Shown here one piece after another: positions 18,139 to 27,471 of a stretch of 64,000 nucleotides of DNA. Location of the stretch: positions 62,001 through 126,000 of the forward strand of contig NZ_BBBI01000002.1 in assembly GCF_001315985.1 (NCBI RefSeq). Direction: 5' to 3'. Made by a program: the position numbers and the translations under genes. Within the stretch, counting starts at the first letter, position 1, and the number at the start of each line of letters is the position of its first letter. This stretch comes from Vulcanisaeta distributa JCM 11216. Its GTDB lineage: Archaea > Thermoproteota > Thermoprotei > Thermoproteales > Thermocladiaceae. Below the pieces are notes generated by a model. It made no database searches. It was not told the DNA's origin and worked only from the letters and a program-made list of their open reading frames with translations.

Positions 18139-18417
18139 TTACTCTAGTTCCTTCTCAGTTAATCTACGTTTTACAGCCCTGTCAAAAACCACCCAATTCC
18201 TATACCACTCCTCATTGGTCTTCTTAAGCTCTGTGAGTATTGCCTTGGTTAGGTCCTTGGCGGTTACCCTATCAACATCCATGAACTGGCACTCGATCTT
18301 CCTGGCAATCCTCCTTGCTACGTCAATTGGCGCGCCCGTCTTGAGTATGCTGACCACGATCTTCTCAATCACGAAGTCCTCCTCAGAACCATCCCTCTTA
18401 ATTACCTTATTTACCAT
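18139..18417 (-). CDS. Stand-alone ATP-cone domain protein
   Basis: 92 residues that consist of an ATP-cone only: the opening VIKRDGSEEDFVIEKIVVSI is the family signature, followed by RIARKIECQFMDVDRVTAKDL and WVVFDRAVKRRL. ATP-cones sense dATP/ATP in ribonucleotide reductases and NrdR repressors. Here there is no catalytic or zinc-ribbon partner, so a nucleotide-sensing regulatory role is inferred. The frame is intact and has no G/C tract. Confidence 0.78.
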   Translation of the reverse strand: MVNKVIKRDGSEEDFVIEKIVVSILKTGAPIDVARRIARKIECQFMDVDRVTAKDLTKAILTELKKTNEEWYRNWVVFDRAVKRRLTEKELE

Positions 18418-18481
18418 AAGTAATTACTAAATAAGTCACTACCTAAAATATCTTTCTCTAATTAATTAATCCGTATTTGAC

Positions 18482-19822
18482 TTAATTGCTACTTTCAAGT
18501 ATGTTTTGTGAAGATAGTAATGATTCAATTCTGTTAATATAGAGTACCTTCTCAACCTCCTCATAATTATCATTGACCCTGATCATGCCAAGCCTTATGT
18601 GGTCGACTAAGCCCTCATTAATGAAGGTCTTGGGCACGGATATCACGGCCTTACCCGTATTATAGTATATCTTTCGTAGTACACCAAGCGATAGTAGGTA
18701 ATTATCCCTATCCTCAAGTGCCACAAGTAACCCCCCCCTCTCCCAATTCATGGGTAATATGGCTATGTTCACACCACCGATGTTCCTAATCTGAAACTCC
18801 TTAACATTGCCTATGGCCACAGCCGCGCCCCCCCTCCATTGCTCAATATAATGTATTGCCATGTTGAGGCTCCTTCGTATTAGTCTCGTAATGTAGTTGT
18901 CATACCTTAGTCCATTAAATAGTGGTAGGTTCACGATGGGCTTCTCCCTGAGGTTCACATTCAATTCCCTAGATGGCATAAGGTACTTGCTATAACCCAT
19001 TTCCCTACGTATCTTCCTATCATCCCTATCCCTAACCCTGGCGTTGGGTGGGGGGGATGGTATTGTGATGACATTAACAGCAATCTTCATTAACTCTTTG
19101 ATCAAATCGGTTGATTCATCGCCACGTTTAATCACCACTGCATGGTTAGCACCGGTGCGCCTCGCCAGTTCAAGCTTAAACTTTATGGCATTTTCCTCCG
19201 AGATCCATCCATCGGTATTAATTACTACCGCATCAACATTGTAATTACGCCAAAGCTCATTAACCATCTTTGTCATGGAGTTTAATACGTAATCCCAAAC
19301 GTGTTCTATGCTCGTTGTTTTCACGAATATTGACCTCAAATTCCTTAGTTGGGTTAGGTGTGTTATGAAGCCGGTGGCTATCGAGGCTGATATAGTAGTT
19401 GGCGGGCCAATATCGTTTTGCCCCCCCGGGTCACCATCAATGACCCCCCCAACCTTAAGTCCTTCCTTCACGCCCTTATTAACGAGTATTGTGGTCACCG
19501 TGGTCTTACCAACATCCATGGCGCCCATTACCACGACTGTGGAGTTTCTCAGCCTTATTGTAGATAATGCCTTATCCCAAATGTCAATTACCTCGTTAGC
19601 TCCATTTACTGTTTCGATCTTTCCCTCGGGACCAAGTACAGCCTCTATCTTACATTCACTGAGTGACTTCGCTATTATTCTTCTACCTCTCATAACAGTA
19701 AAGGAACTCCCTGGCCCATACTCAGCACCCAATACGTAGAGCCTGCCATCAATTACCCTAACACTGGCTGGGCCATCAATGCTTAGGAACTCATTGGGGG
19801 GGCCTATGGATTGGATTTCCAC
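18482..19822 (-). CDS. Clp1/Grc3-family polynucleotide 5'-hydroxyl kinase
   Basis: Phosphorylates 5'-OH ends of RNA or DNA. The N-terminal beta domain (RVIDGRLYVLGAEYGPG) precedes the P-loop GAMDVGKTT, the lid-related segment VIDGDPG(G)QNDIGPPTTIS that matches the DADVGQ...PPG element of the family, AVVINTDGWISEENA, and a C-terminal beta domain (EQWRGGAAVAIGNVKEF, NYLLSLGVLRKI). About 445 residues is normal for archaeal members. Several G/C tracts (C8 at 18731-18738; C7 at 18828, 19421 and 19444) add glycines but keep the frame. The gene stands alone. Confidence 0.83.
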   Translation of the reverse strand: MEIQSIGPPNEFLSIDGPASVRVIDGRLYVLGAEYGPGSSFTVMRGRRIIAKSLSECKIEAVLGPEGKIETVNGANEVIDIWDKALSTIRLRNSTVVVMGAMDVGKTTVTTILVNKGVKEGLKVGGVIDGDPGGQNDIGPPTTISASIATGFITHLTQLRNLRSIFVKTTSIEHVWDYVLNSMTKMVNELWRNYNVDAVVINTDGWISEENAIKFKLELARRTGANHAVVIKRGDESTDLIKELMKIAVNVITIPSPPPNARVRDRDDRKIRREMGYSKYLMPSRELNVNLREKPIVNLPLFNGLRYDNYITRLIRRSLNMAIHYIEQWRGGAAVAIGNVKEFQIRNIGGVNIAILPMNWERGGLLVALEDRDNYLLSLGVLRKIYYNTGKAVISVPKTFINEGLVDHIRLGMIRVNDNYEEVEKVLYINRIESLLSSQNILESSN

Positions 19823-19885
19823 GATGGAATTACTAAACGTAATTATTTAAGCTTGATTACTCAATAGGATGATGGGTAAATCAGC

Positions 19886-20206
19886 TCAGTATAATGCCAA
19901 GTCCCTGAAGTCGTATGGTATTGGCTTGCCCTTTTTCTTAAGTTCGTCATACCTACTGGCCAGGAAGGCCTCAAGTATTGGGCATCCCTCGTACTTGCCG
20001 TCTCTAGGGCATTTATGGTCTTCGGTATTAAATAGTATGAAGCAGTCGCCGGACCTCGTGTCATAGTATGGGCACTTCTTGTAGTAGTCCTTCATTGACC
20101 TAACTATCCTAACGATCCACCTCTGCTTTGGATCCCTTATCTCTCGCTTTAGTTCATATTCATTTAAATCCTCCTCGTCCGAGTAACCATACCTCACTAA
20201 AACCAC
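19886..20206 (-). CDS. Small cysteine-containing protein
   Basis: 106 residues, charged and cytoplasmic, with four cysteines in the centre (KKCPYYDTRSGDCFILF, HKCPRDGKYEGCPILEAF). The spacing C-x8-C...C-x7-C could bind zinc or an Fe-S cluster. Nothing more is recognised. The frame is intact. It lies divergently to the MoxR ATPase gene, with about 120 nt between the starts. Confidence 0.6.
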   Translation of the reverse strand: MVLVRYGYSDEEDLNEYELKREIRDPKQRWIVRIVRSMKDYYKKCPYYDTRSGDCFILFNTEDHKCPRDGKYEGCPILEAFLASRYDELKKKGKPIPYDFRDLALY

Positions 20207-20330
20207 CTTTTCGAAACGACTAAGGCGTTATTGATTAAGGATATTAATACCTTTCTCCTCATGCATAGGCAAATTAGTTAAAACGATGTAGCACTAAAAA
20301 TTTAAAGCTCAAGAACTGCGTTTGTACTGA

Positions 20331-21339
20331 ATGGCATCAGGCAAGGAATTGATGGCATTACTACCAAGGCTATCAGACCTGGTTAAGAGGGAGGAGATAC
20401 AGGTTAATAAATTAGTCACAGATGCGATAAGGACCAAGGGCGTTAAGAAAATACTTACGGAGTTGGAGAGGGAGCTTAAGGGCCTGGATGACATAGCGAT
20501 GGACGTATTAAGTAGCCTTGCCGTTGGTAGGCACGTGCTGATAATGGGGCCTGTGGGCGTAGGAAAAACCACATTGGCCGAGAGTTTAGCAGAAATACTA
20601 CACGTATCAGAACCCCCCCATATATCGAGGTCGCATGCCACAGCCACATGACGGCCACGGAATTGACCGGCGATATTGATATTGCCGTAGCCCTACAGGC
20701 AGGGCTCGATCACCCACTGGCCTACATACCCGGTCCTCTTGTGATGGCTCATGGCGGCATACTAATACTTGATGAGATAAATAGGTTAAACCCCCCCTAC
20801 AGCCAGGCAGCGCTGCTTCAGGTGTTACAGGAGCACTACGTGTTCATTAGGGGGGGCTTCAAGATAAGGAGTGACTTCCTAGTAATTGCCACATCAAACC
20901 CATCCGAGTACTCGGGTGTTTATGAACTCAGTGAGGCTTTGGCGGATAGGATGAAGGTCGTGGAGATACCATACCCAGACAAGGACCTCCTCAAGTCGAT
21001 ACTATCCTGGAAGAGCAGCCTGTACATGGAGCACCTTGGTCTTAAGGCCCCAGACGCATTAACGGAGGTCACTGCGACATTCATGACCTTGGTCTCCCAG
21101 GACAGCAATATTGAGGTTGGCCCGAGCATTAGGTCGGCGATCTATGCAATAACCACGGCAATGTCAAAGGCATGGCTTGAGGTAGGGAAGTTTCGTTAAA
21201 TGACTTGAAGAGGGAAATCATTAGTAATATGGTTAATGTCGTTCGCGGAAACTTCGCCAATGAAACCGAGAAGAGGGATTATCTTTCCCGTAAGTTTGAT
21301 GAGGCAGTGATGATGTATAGGAGATATTCAAGGAGATAG
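20331..21339 (+). CDS. MoxR-family AAA+ ATPase
   Basis: MoxR ATPases act as chaperones that insert cofactors or remodel complexes together with vWA proteins. Walker A GPVGVGKTT, the segment HSHMTATELTGDID, Walker B LILDEINR, sensor 1 VIATSNPSEY and the arginine segment ADRMKVVEIPYP are present. C7 at 20613-20619 (five fit) and a missing G near 21190 break the frame; repaired, the C-terminal lid continues to SRKFDEAVMMYRRYSRR and TAG at 21337. The two proteins downstream include a vWA protein, the usual partner. Confidence 0.85.
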
Positions 21340-21422
21340 CCATTAGTATGAACAGGCATAAGTAATTAAATGGGTAAGTTATTTAATACGGCGCACACCA
21401 TCTATAGTGGGGGGGTTAAGAC

Positions 21423-21956
21423 TTGAGCACGAATATTGACCCAGCACAAATAATCACGAGGGTACTTAGCAAGGTTTATGAGTATTTACGGGAAGATTTT
21501 AGAGTTATTAGGCCTGGCTCGGTGAGGAGCTTCGAGGCTGCGGCTAGCGACATAATGATGAGAATATTGATTGAGGGTGGCTTTGATTATGATAAGTTTA
21601 AGGAGACGGTGATCCGAGTAGGCATTGAGAATCTGTACCTATCTGTAGAGACGTCAAATCCAGATGATAAAAGGAAGGTCCTTGAGGAGGCCTTTGAAAG
21701 GGCATTTGAGGATGCCGAGAAAATGCAGGAGACGACCGAGGAGGCTCCAACACAGCAGGTTGCTGGATTTAATGTTAGCAATGGTGGTGAAATTAATGAG
21801 AATGTGGAGAGAAGCGATTATGAGAGTAGTACGGGCAGTATTAGTGGTGGGTTTGGCGCTGAGTATAGTGCGAGGAGGGTCAGGAGTTACAGATGGGTAG
21901 GTCATTGGTTGCCAATGTTGATGATCATGGCAAGGACGCAAAGCTCGACTCAATAA
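21423..21956 (+). CDS. Unknown protein in the MoxR-vWA operon
   Basis: Starts at a TTG (21423) just after a G7 run, reading MSTNIDPAQIITRVLSKVYEYL. About 175 residues with an N-terminal helical region, a long acidic linker (EEAFERAFEDAEKMQETTEE) and a low-complexity Gly/Ser/Asn stretch near the C-terminus. Its end overlaps the vWA gene by 64 nt. Because the two frames abut at RRVRSYR/MGRSLV, they may be one protein split by an indel, with this as the N-terminal domain. Confidence 0.55.
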   Translation: MSTNIDPAQIITRVLSKVYEYLREDFRVIRPGSVRSFEAAASDIMMRILIEGGFDYDKFKETVIRVGIENLYLSVETSNPDDKRKVLEEAFERAFEDAEKMQETTEEAPTQQVAGFNVSNGGEINENVERSDYESSTGSISGGFGAEYSARRVRSYRWVGHWLPMLMIMARTQSSTQ

Positions 21957-22954
21957 TATCAACAATATATGAAATACTATATGGCGGTGTCGGTACAGTC
22001 AATTTCCTAAACCTTGCCCAATTAATAAACATGTTCATTGACCCATATGCAAATATTGTGGAGAAGACTAAGGTGCTCAGGAAGATGGAGCCATACCTCA
22101 GGAACTACGGCCTATTGCCTACTGACTTCAGGAGGAATAGGGATGGGGGGGAGAGGGTGTTTGAGGCTTTGAGGAATGTGGTTAGGAATGCAATGAGTGG
22201 TATGGGGCAGGTTAAGGTTGTTAGGTTCACGGACATAGATAAGTACCCAACATACGTAGTCAGCGTTAGGGAGTACAAAATTGGCGATAATTACTTCGAC
22301 GTTGACCTGCAGAAGACGGCTATGAACCTGAGCAGGAAGTCCATGATGCATAAACTATTCACTAACAAGGACATCGTGGTTAAGGAGTACGCGAATGTTA
22401 AGACCATAGACATCGTGCTTTGTTTAGACGTATCGGGGGGGAGCATGAGGGAGCTCAGTAATGGGATGCCTAAGATAGAGATCGCCAAGGATGCGGTGGG
22501 CCAGTACATACAATTCCTATCGAAAACCAACGATAGGCTTGCCATGGTACTATTCAACTTCAGGGCCGACGTACTCTGGGGGGGATTGCACCAGGTTAGG
22601 AGGTATTGGCAGCAAATGAATTACATGCTTAAGTACGTGTACGCCGGCGGCGGTACAAACCTGGCAAACGCCCTTGAGAGGTCCAGGGAGGTATTGACCA
22701 GGTCCAGGAGCAACTCTAAGCATGTTATCTGTGTGACCGATGGTAGGACTGTTAATTCGAGTATGTGCATTAAGGAGGCGGTTAGGCTTAGGAGGGGGGG
22801 TGGCGCTACAATATCCACCATAGCCATTGGCGAGAATAGCGATGATGAATTGTTAATGAGGCTTTCGAAGATTGGCGGTGGCCTATTCATAAAGATAAGC
22901 AGCATTCATGACCTGGGTAAGGCATTGATAATGGATAAGCTGCATAGCATGTGA
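21893..22954 (+). CDS. von Willebrand factor A domain protein
   Basis: Likely partner of the MoxR ATPase. A helical N-terminal region (about 170 residues) is followed by a vWA domain: strand IDIVLCLDVSGGSM, FLSKTNDRLAMVLFNF, the threonine-bearing loop GGGTNLANAL and VICVTDGR. The MIDAS metal site normally reads DxSxS; here G7 at 22435-22441 makes it DVSGGSM, with an extra glycine that should distort the site. Without the extra codon it is a textbook DVSGSM. Three other G7 runs add glycines elsewhere. Confidence 0.82.
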   Translation: MGRSLVANVDDHGKDAKLDSIISTIYEILYGGVGTVNFLNLAQLINMFIDPYANIVEKTKVLRKMEPYLRNYGLLPTDFRRNRDGGERVFEALRNVVRNAMSGMGQVKVVRFTDIDKYPTYVVSVREYKIGDNYFDVDLQKTAMNLSRKSMMHKLFTNKDIVVKEYANVKTIDIVLCLDVSGGSMRELSNGMPKIEIAKDAVGQYIQFLSKTNDRLAMVLFNFRADVLWGGLHQVRRYWQQMNYMLKYVYAGGGTNLANALERSREVLTRSRSNSKHVICVTDGRTVNSSMCIKEAVRLRRGGGATISTIAIGENSDDELLMRLSKIGGGLFIKISSIHDLGKALIMDKLHSM

Positions 22955-23032
22955 TTTGGCCTCCCATAATACATTGGGTATAAACTTGTTTTCTTTATAT
23001 ACCTACATGTGATTATTAATTCGGTGACTTCA

Positions 23033-24146
23033 ATGCTTAGGTGCTTCAGCGATTTTGTGAGCTTCATAGTGAAGTACCCATTCAGTAAGGAGGGGGGGCT
23101 CACAAGGTTCAGGGAAATAACGAGTGAGAGGGGGATTTACATTAATGACCTTGCGAATTCGGTAGTAGGTAGGCAACTGCTTCAGCGGGCCTACGAAATA
23201 CTCAGTGAGGCTGTCCTGAAAAACTCAATAACCGATGACCCCCCGACCTCGGTGAGGATGAATTACTGGCTCATTACATAGCCATAGTCCTTGCGGCGCA
23301 CCTAGATAAATCGCTTTGGAGGAGGTTTGCGGATGTTGAGAGCAAGAGGTTCTCGGGTAAGTTGGCGCTTGAGGACCCTGACTGCGTGATATACATTGCC
23401 AGGGAATTCGGTATTAATGCCGTGAGACTTAGAGACCTCGATATTTATGACGAAGGCCTGGCGCTGGCGTTTGATGTTGGTGTTAGGGTTTGGGATTACC
23501 TGAGGTTCATGCCTAAGAACGACCCCCCCTACTGGAAGCTAGTCAATAGGTACCTGCTTAAGGGTTGGGTATTAATGACGTATAAGGACCTTGTTAGGCT
23601 GGTGGAGGAGGCTGTTGAGAAAAGAGTCCTTGAGCTAATAAGTAAGGCGCACGAGAATTTAGATGAGACGAGGCCATTGATCGATGCGCTCGGTGGTATG
23701 AAGGAACTCATGGAATATAGGTCAGGGTTTACGAACAGGGTCAGGGTTCAAATAACCGGGTTAACACCGCCATGCATGGAGACAATAATTAATGAGATTA
23801 AGTCCGGAGGCAACCCAAGTCACCAAGCAAGGTTTGCCGTGGCCGCCTACATGCTCAGGAGGTGCCATGACCTCGAGGGGGGGAAGCCCATGGAGACTGC
23901 GTCGAAGAGATTATTAATTTATTTAAGACGGTGGCCGACTTTGACGAGAAGAAGACTAGGTACCAGGTGGAGCACATAGCCGGCCTTAGGGGGGGTGGGC
24001 ATAAGTTCTACATGCCGCCGTCCTGCCAGGAAATGAATAGCCTTGGCCTATGCCCAACAAACCTGGGCTGCGGCGTTAAGAATCCACTTCAGTACACAGT
24101 TAAGGCAATTAAGAAATTTCAATCAATGAAACAAGCGCAGGGTTAG
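23033..24146 (+). CDS. priL: DNA primase large subunit (PriL)
   Basis: Regulatory and Fe-S subunit of the replicative primase. The N-terminal helical domain (VSFIVKYPFSKEGG, REITSERGIYINDLA) and the C-terminal 4Fe-4S domain are present; the four cysteines are in TPPCMETI, PPSCQEM, LGLCP and LGCGVKNPLQY. The frame breaks at C6 23239-23244 (four fit DDPDLGEDELLAHY) and near 23908 (one G missing). G7/C7 runs add residues at KEGG, NDPPY, LEGGKP and LRGGGHKF. A box TTTATATA (about 22994-23001) supports a start at ATG 23033 or GTG 23024. It overlaps the next gene tail to tail by 4 nt. Confidence 0.9.
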
Positions 24147-24571
24147 GCGTACATTGTTGTCCCCTCACCCTGCCTCTGCTGTTGTGGCGGAGGCACAATA
24201 GGCATTGCAGGTGGGATACCCAATTCCTTAAGTAGTAGGTTTACTTCAAAGAATACGTACTGGCCAATCATCATCTGAATAATCTGCGGTGACTTGCCGG
24301 AATTCACCGATTTCGCAATGTCCTCGAGCTGCCTTGGGTCGCCTTGAAGAATCAACGCGCCTCTAATCGATATACTAACAATTGACGGGCTTGAACTAGC
24401 CGCCAGCGAGAAGGGTATCTCTACAATGTCGCCCCCCCTAACCACGGCATTCGGCCCAATGACCAGGTTCACATTAAACGCAACCTGAGTCTGCGGTGGT
24501 ATTAATTGTAGGCGTTCCGCATGTAGGTAATCAAACCTTATACCCACTGCCCTAAACGATATCCCAGACAT
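24143..24571 (-). CDS. Unknown protein, possibly SecB-like
   Basis: About 143 residues: repeated beta strands (QTQVAFNVNLVIGPNA, VEIPFSLAASSSPSI, VSISIRGALILQGD), a helical stretch (QLEDIAKSVNSG, IIQMMIGQYVFFEVNLLLKE), then LGIPPAMPIVPPP and a Gln-rich end. Beta sheet followed by a long helix and a LGIPPxxP tail recalls SecB-like chaperone folds, but I cannot assign it firmly. The ATG at 24571 (MSGISFR) is preferred over a TTG at 24595 from the AT-box spacing. Confidence 0.5.
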   Translation of the reverse strand: MSGISFRAVGIRFDYLHAERLQLIPPQTQVAFNVNLVIGPNAVVRGGDIVEIPFSLAASSSPSIVSISIRGALILQGDPRQLEDIAKSVNSGKSPQIIQMMIGQYVFFEVNLLLKELGIPPAMPIVPPPQQQRQGEGTTMYA

Positions 24572-24616
24572 ACTTGGCAAAACACTTAAATTCAAATGGT
24601 ATTTTAAAGCCTACGC

Positions 24617-25219
24617 ATGGGTAGTAATCAATCAAAGGAAACAGTGGATCTAATAAGGAAGGCATTGGTAAAGGTCGGTTCCGAATTGGGCAGGAGGGGT
24701 GTTGACTTTGTCCTAATTGGCAGTGCGGTGCTACCCCTGCTTTATGGAATTGACTGGAACGTACACGACATAGACGTATTCATCACGAACAAATCAACAA
24801 TAACAGAGCCCGAAATATTTGAGGAAATTGCCAGGGAGAATGATTGGGACGTGGGCATGGACATGAACGGCATGATGTACTACGAAATACTCGTTAACGC
24901 CCAAATAATTAGGGTTGACCTCATGGAGAACATCCTCGACATTTACATACCCGAGGAAATGATAAGAAATGCAGTTAAGGTGAAGGTCAACGGACTCGAA
25001 ATAAGGAGCATAAGGCTTGAGGACCTACTGGTCCTAAAGGCCAGGGAGGCTAGTGAGGAAGGTGATGAATTCCTATCAAGGATTGCCGAAATACTCGCGG
25101 ATCCAGAGAGTAAGGTAAGCATTGACAGGGAATACCTGAAAAGAGCCATTAATTACTACGCAGATGATAAGGACTCAATAGAGAGGAGACTCGAGAAATC
25201 CGGCATATACCTTGAATAA
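24617..25219 (+). CDS. Nucleotidyltransferase-fold protein
   Basis: 200 residues of the nucleotidyltransferase superfamily: FVLIGSAVLPLLYGIDW is the glycine-serine motif and HDIDVFI supplies two metal-binding acidic residues; VDLM may give the third. The C-terminal half (RLEDLLVLKAREASEEGDEFL) matches AbiEii/MNT-like antitoxin or toxin proteins. No HEPN or other partner is adjacent, so its target is unknown. An ACTTAAATT box about 28 nt upstream fits a leaderless ATG at 24617. Its stop is 1 nt from the convergent uL6 stop. No G/C tract. Confidence 0.72.
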   Translation: MGSNQSKETVDLIRKALVKVGSELGRRGVDFVLIGSAVLPLLYGIDWNVHDIDVFITNKSTITEPEIFEEIARENDWDVGMDMNGMMYYEILVNAQIIRVDLMENILDIYIPEEMIRNAVKVKVNGLEIRSIRLEDLLVLKAREASEEGDEFLSRIAEILADPESKVSIDREYLKRAINYYADDKDSIERRLEKSGIYLE

Positions 25220-25220
25220 A

Positions 25221-25799
25221 TCACTTCATGTGCTCAACAGCATAAACGTAAATACCGTCAAGGACGCCAGGACCACCCTCACGACCATGCGGGCTAATCC
25301 TTTCCTCACCCCCCCTCAAAGTAGTTGCCAACTCAACGGAAGCGGCAAACTGGCTAACGACCTCCTTATCAACGCCCTCTACGACAATGTCATCCTTAGT
25401 TGTGGAAACCTTAACGCCCTTGGGTATGTTGAGGATTATCTTCGACCTCCTACCCATGAAATTCTCAATGACCAATTGATTACCCTGAACCTTGGCATTC
25501 ATTGGGAAGTGGGAAAACACGATCTTAAGCTTGTACCTCCAGCCCCTCGTAACACCGAGGATCATGTTCCTAATGTGCCCAGCCACAGTACCAACAACAG
25601 CCTTCTCACTCCTACCAGCGAAGTAGGACTCAACGATTATGGAGCCGTCAGAAGACCTTATAATGACGGGTATATTACCGAAGTCCCTCTCCAAAGTACC
25701 CAATGGCCCCCCCTTAACAACGACCTTACTGCCACTAACATCAACCTTAACACCCTCCGGAACCTCCACCTCCTCAAACACATACGGCTGCCTAGCCAT
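25221..25799 (-). CDS. rpl6: 50S ribosomal protein uL6 (L6)
   Basis: Large-subunit ribosomal protein next to the sarcin-ricin loop. MARQPYVFEEVEVPEGVKVDV is the archaeal start, followed by the first repeat VVVKG(G)PLGTLERDF, GTVAGHIRNMILGVTRGW and the second repeat with IPKGVKV and DDIVVEGVDKEVV. About 192 residues is normal. C7 at 25707-25713 puts a second glycine in the almost universal KGPxG turn, and C7 at 25309-25315 adds one at LRGGEE. It stands alone, unusual for a gene that in many archaea sits in the spc cluster. The upstream frame is open but has no start consistent with the family. Confidence 0.92.
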   Translation of the reverse strand: MARQPYVFEEVEVPEGVKVDVSGSKVVVKGGPLGTLERDFGNIPVIIRSSDGSIIVESYFAGRSEKAVVGTVAGHIRNMILGVTRGWRYKLKIVFSHFPMNAKVQGNQLVIENFMGRRSKIILNIPKGVKVSTTKDDIVVEGVDKEVVSQFAASVELATTLRGGEERISPHGREGGPGVLDGIYVYAVEHMK

Positions 25800-25922
25800 G
25801 GCGAAAACCATGGCGCAAACCCCCCCTATTAAAGCGTTTTTGCCCCCCCACAAAGCCCATAACCACTTTGGGAGTTTACGATCAGCTAGATTTAAAAACA
25901 GACCATTCAATTTATTAATATA

Positions 25923-27465
25923 ATGATCAATTCTAAAATAACGACCAAGGGCCAAACAAGCGCGATTGAAATAGCAATAATAATACCGGCAATAATAATC
26001 GCAATAATCGTATTCATAGCCCTAATACCAAACTACTCCTACTCAGCGGGCTCGGAAGTAAACACCTTCCAACTAAACGCCATGGCCCAATCACTACTCC
26101 AATACATAGTCACTAACCCCCCCGGAAACCCAACAAACTGGGGGCTTAAACGCAAGCCAATTGGCCGCCTTCGGATTAGCCGAGCCAAACCAGCCATATA
26201 GCCTAGACCCATTCAAGGTACTAGCCCTAACCTACTGGGACTACCAAAACGGAATAAACCCACTACCACCACCATCAGGAACAACCGCAATATGCCAAGT
26301 ACCAAACGTAAGTAAAAGCCAGAGCTTCTTTGGCTACTTAAACAGACTTAATATTACAAGCCTATACATAACGGATTACTTCATACTAATACCAACAACC
26401 CTAGCAGGGGGGGCATCCCTCAACTACGCAAGTGTAAAGGAAATGCTGGGCCTAGGTAACAACTACGACTTCAAATTAACAATATACCCCGTGTTCAACG
26501 TCACGGTAACAAACAACACGTCCGCGAATACCGTAACCGTGCAAGTGACCAGGTTCAACACAAACCCACAACAACCAGTACCCAACGCAACCGTGCAAAT
26601 AACATACACAATAATGTACTACAACGCCACATCGTCAGGTGGCGGTAATTCTCAATTCCAATTCGCAATATGCGCAGGTACATCACCTCCAGAGACCACT
26701 AACAATAATGGAATAGCAGTCTTCAACATGGCAACCCTAAGCTGCACAAACACGGCAGGAAACCTAACCGTGAACCACCCATACATAAGCAACGCATCAA
26801 GCATATACATAGACGCATACGCAAGCATAAGCGGGATTGGGGACCACGGCTACCTAGTGTGGCCGACTAACATAACAATACCACTACTAATGGTGATGAT
26901 ACTACCCAACAGCACAAACACCAACTCAATACTCTTCATAGACCCAAGCGCCCTCAACACAACCTGCCTAGAAATAATCTACAACAGCACTGGGAAAAAA
27001 TCGCTTGGACTAAGGGTAATGGCAATATACAAGTCAGTCTACGGTTATGTATTCCAAGAAACCAACTTCACACTAAGCCCAGCAAACGGTAATAGCCAGC
27101 AATCACGCCCAGTACCCTGCACGAAAACCTACCAAGGTAAAGGCAACAGCAACCCAAATAGTGGTCAGAAGAGCTCTGTATGCTATTGGAACGTGCCTAG
27201 CTCGCCGATGTTCCTCATAGTCACCGTCTACAGAAACTCCCAGGGACAGGCAGGCAATATACCTAAATCGCAAATCCTCGTAATACCCTACGGAATATCA
27301 CCACAATTTTACCTAAGCAATAGAGTCATAGTCTTCGGAAAAACAATAAAGAACGCGCCAGTCGGCACGGCAACATCCCTAGTCTACATTGGGGGGGACT
27401 CAGCCTACTACGCAACCCTATACCTATACTACGGAGGAAACGTCTTCGGACCAATGGGGGGGTGA
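25923..27465 (+). CDS. Pilin-like exported glycoprotein 1
   Basis: First of six packed genes. The N-terminus KGQTSAIEIAIIIPAIIIAI fits a class III (archaeal type IV pilin) signal cleaved after KG by a PibD-type peptidase, with Glu soon after the cut and a hydrophobic helix that packs in a pilus core. Some 480 residues follow, rich in Asn, Thr and aromatic residues, with many NxS/T sites (NNTSANTVT, NATSSG) and a few Cys pairs. A G5 run at 26140-26144 (four fit NWGLNASQLAAFGLA) breaks the frame. Large size argues for an adhesin-like surface subunit. It ends 6 nt before the next start. Confidence 0.65.
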
Positions 27466-27471
27466 TTGGTC

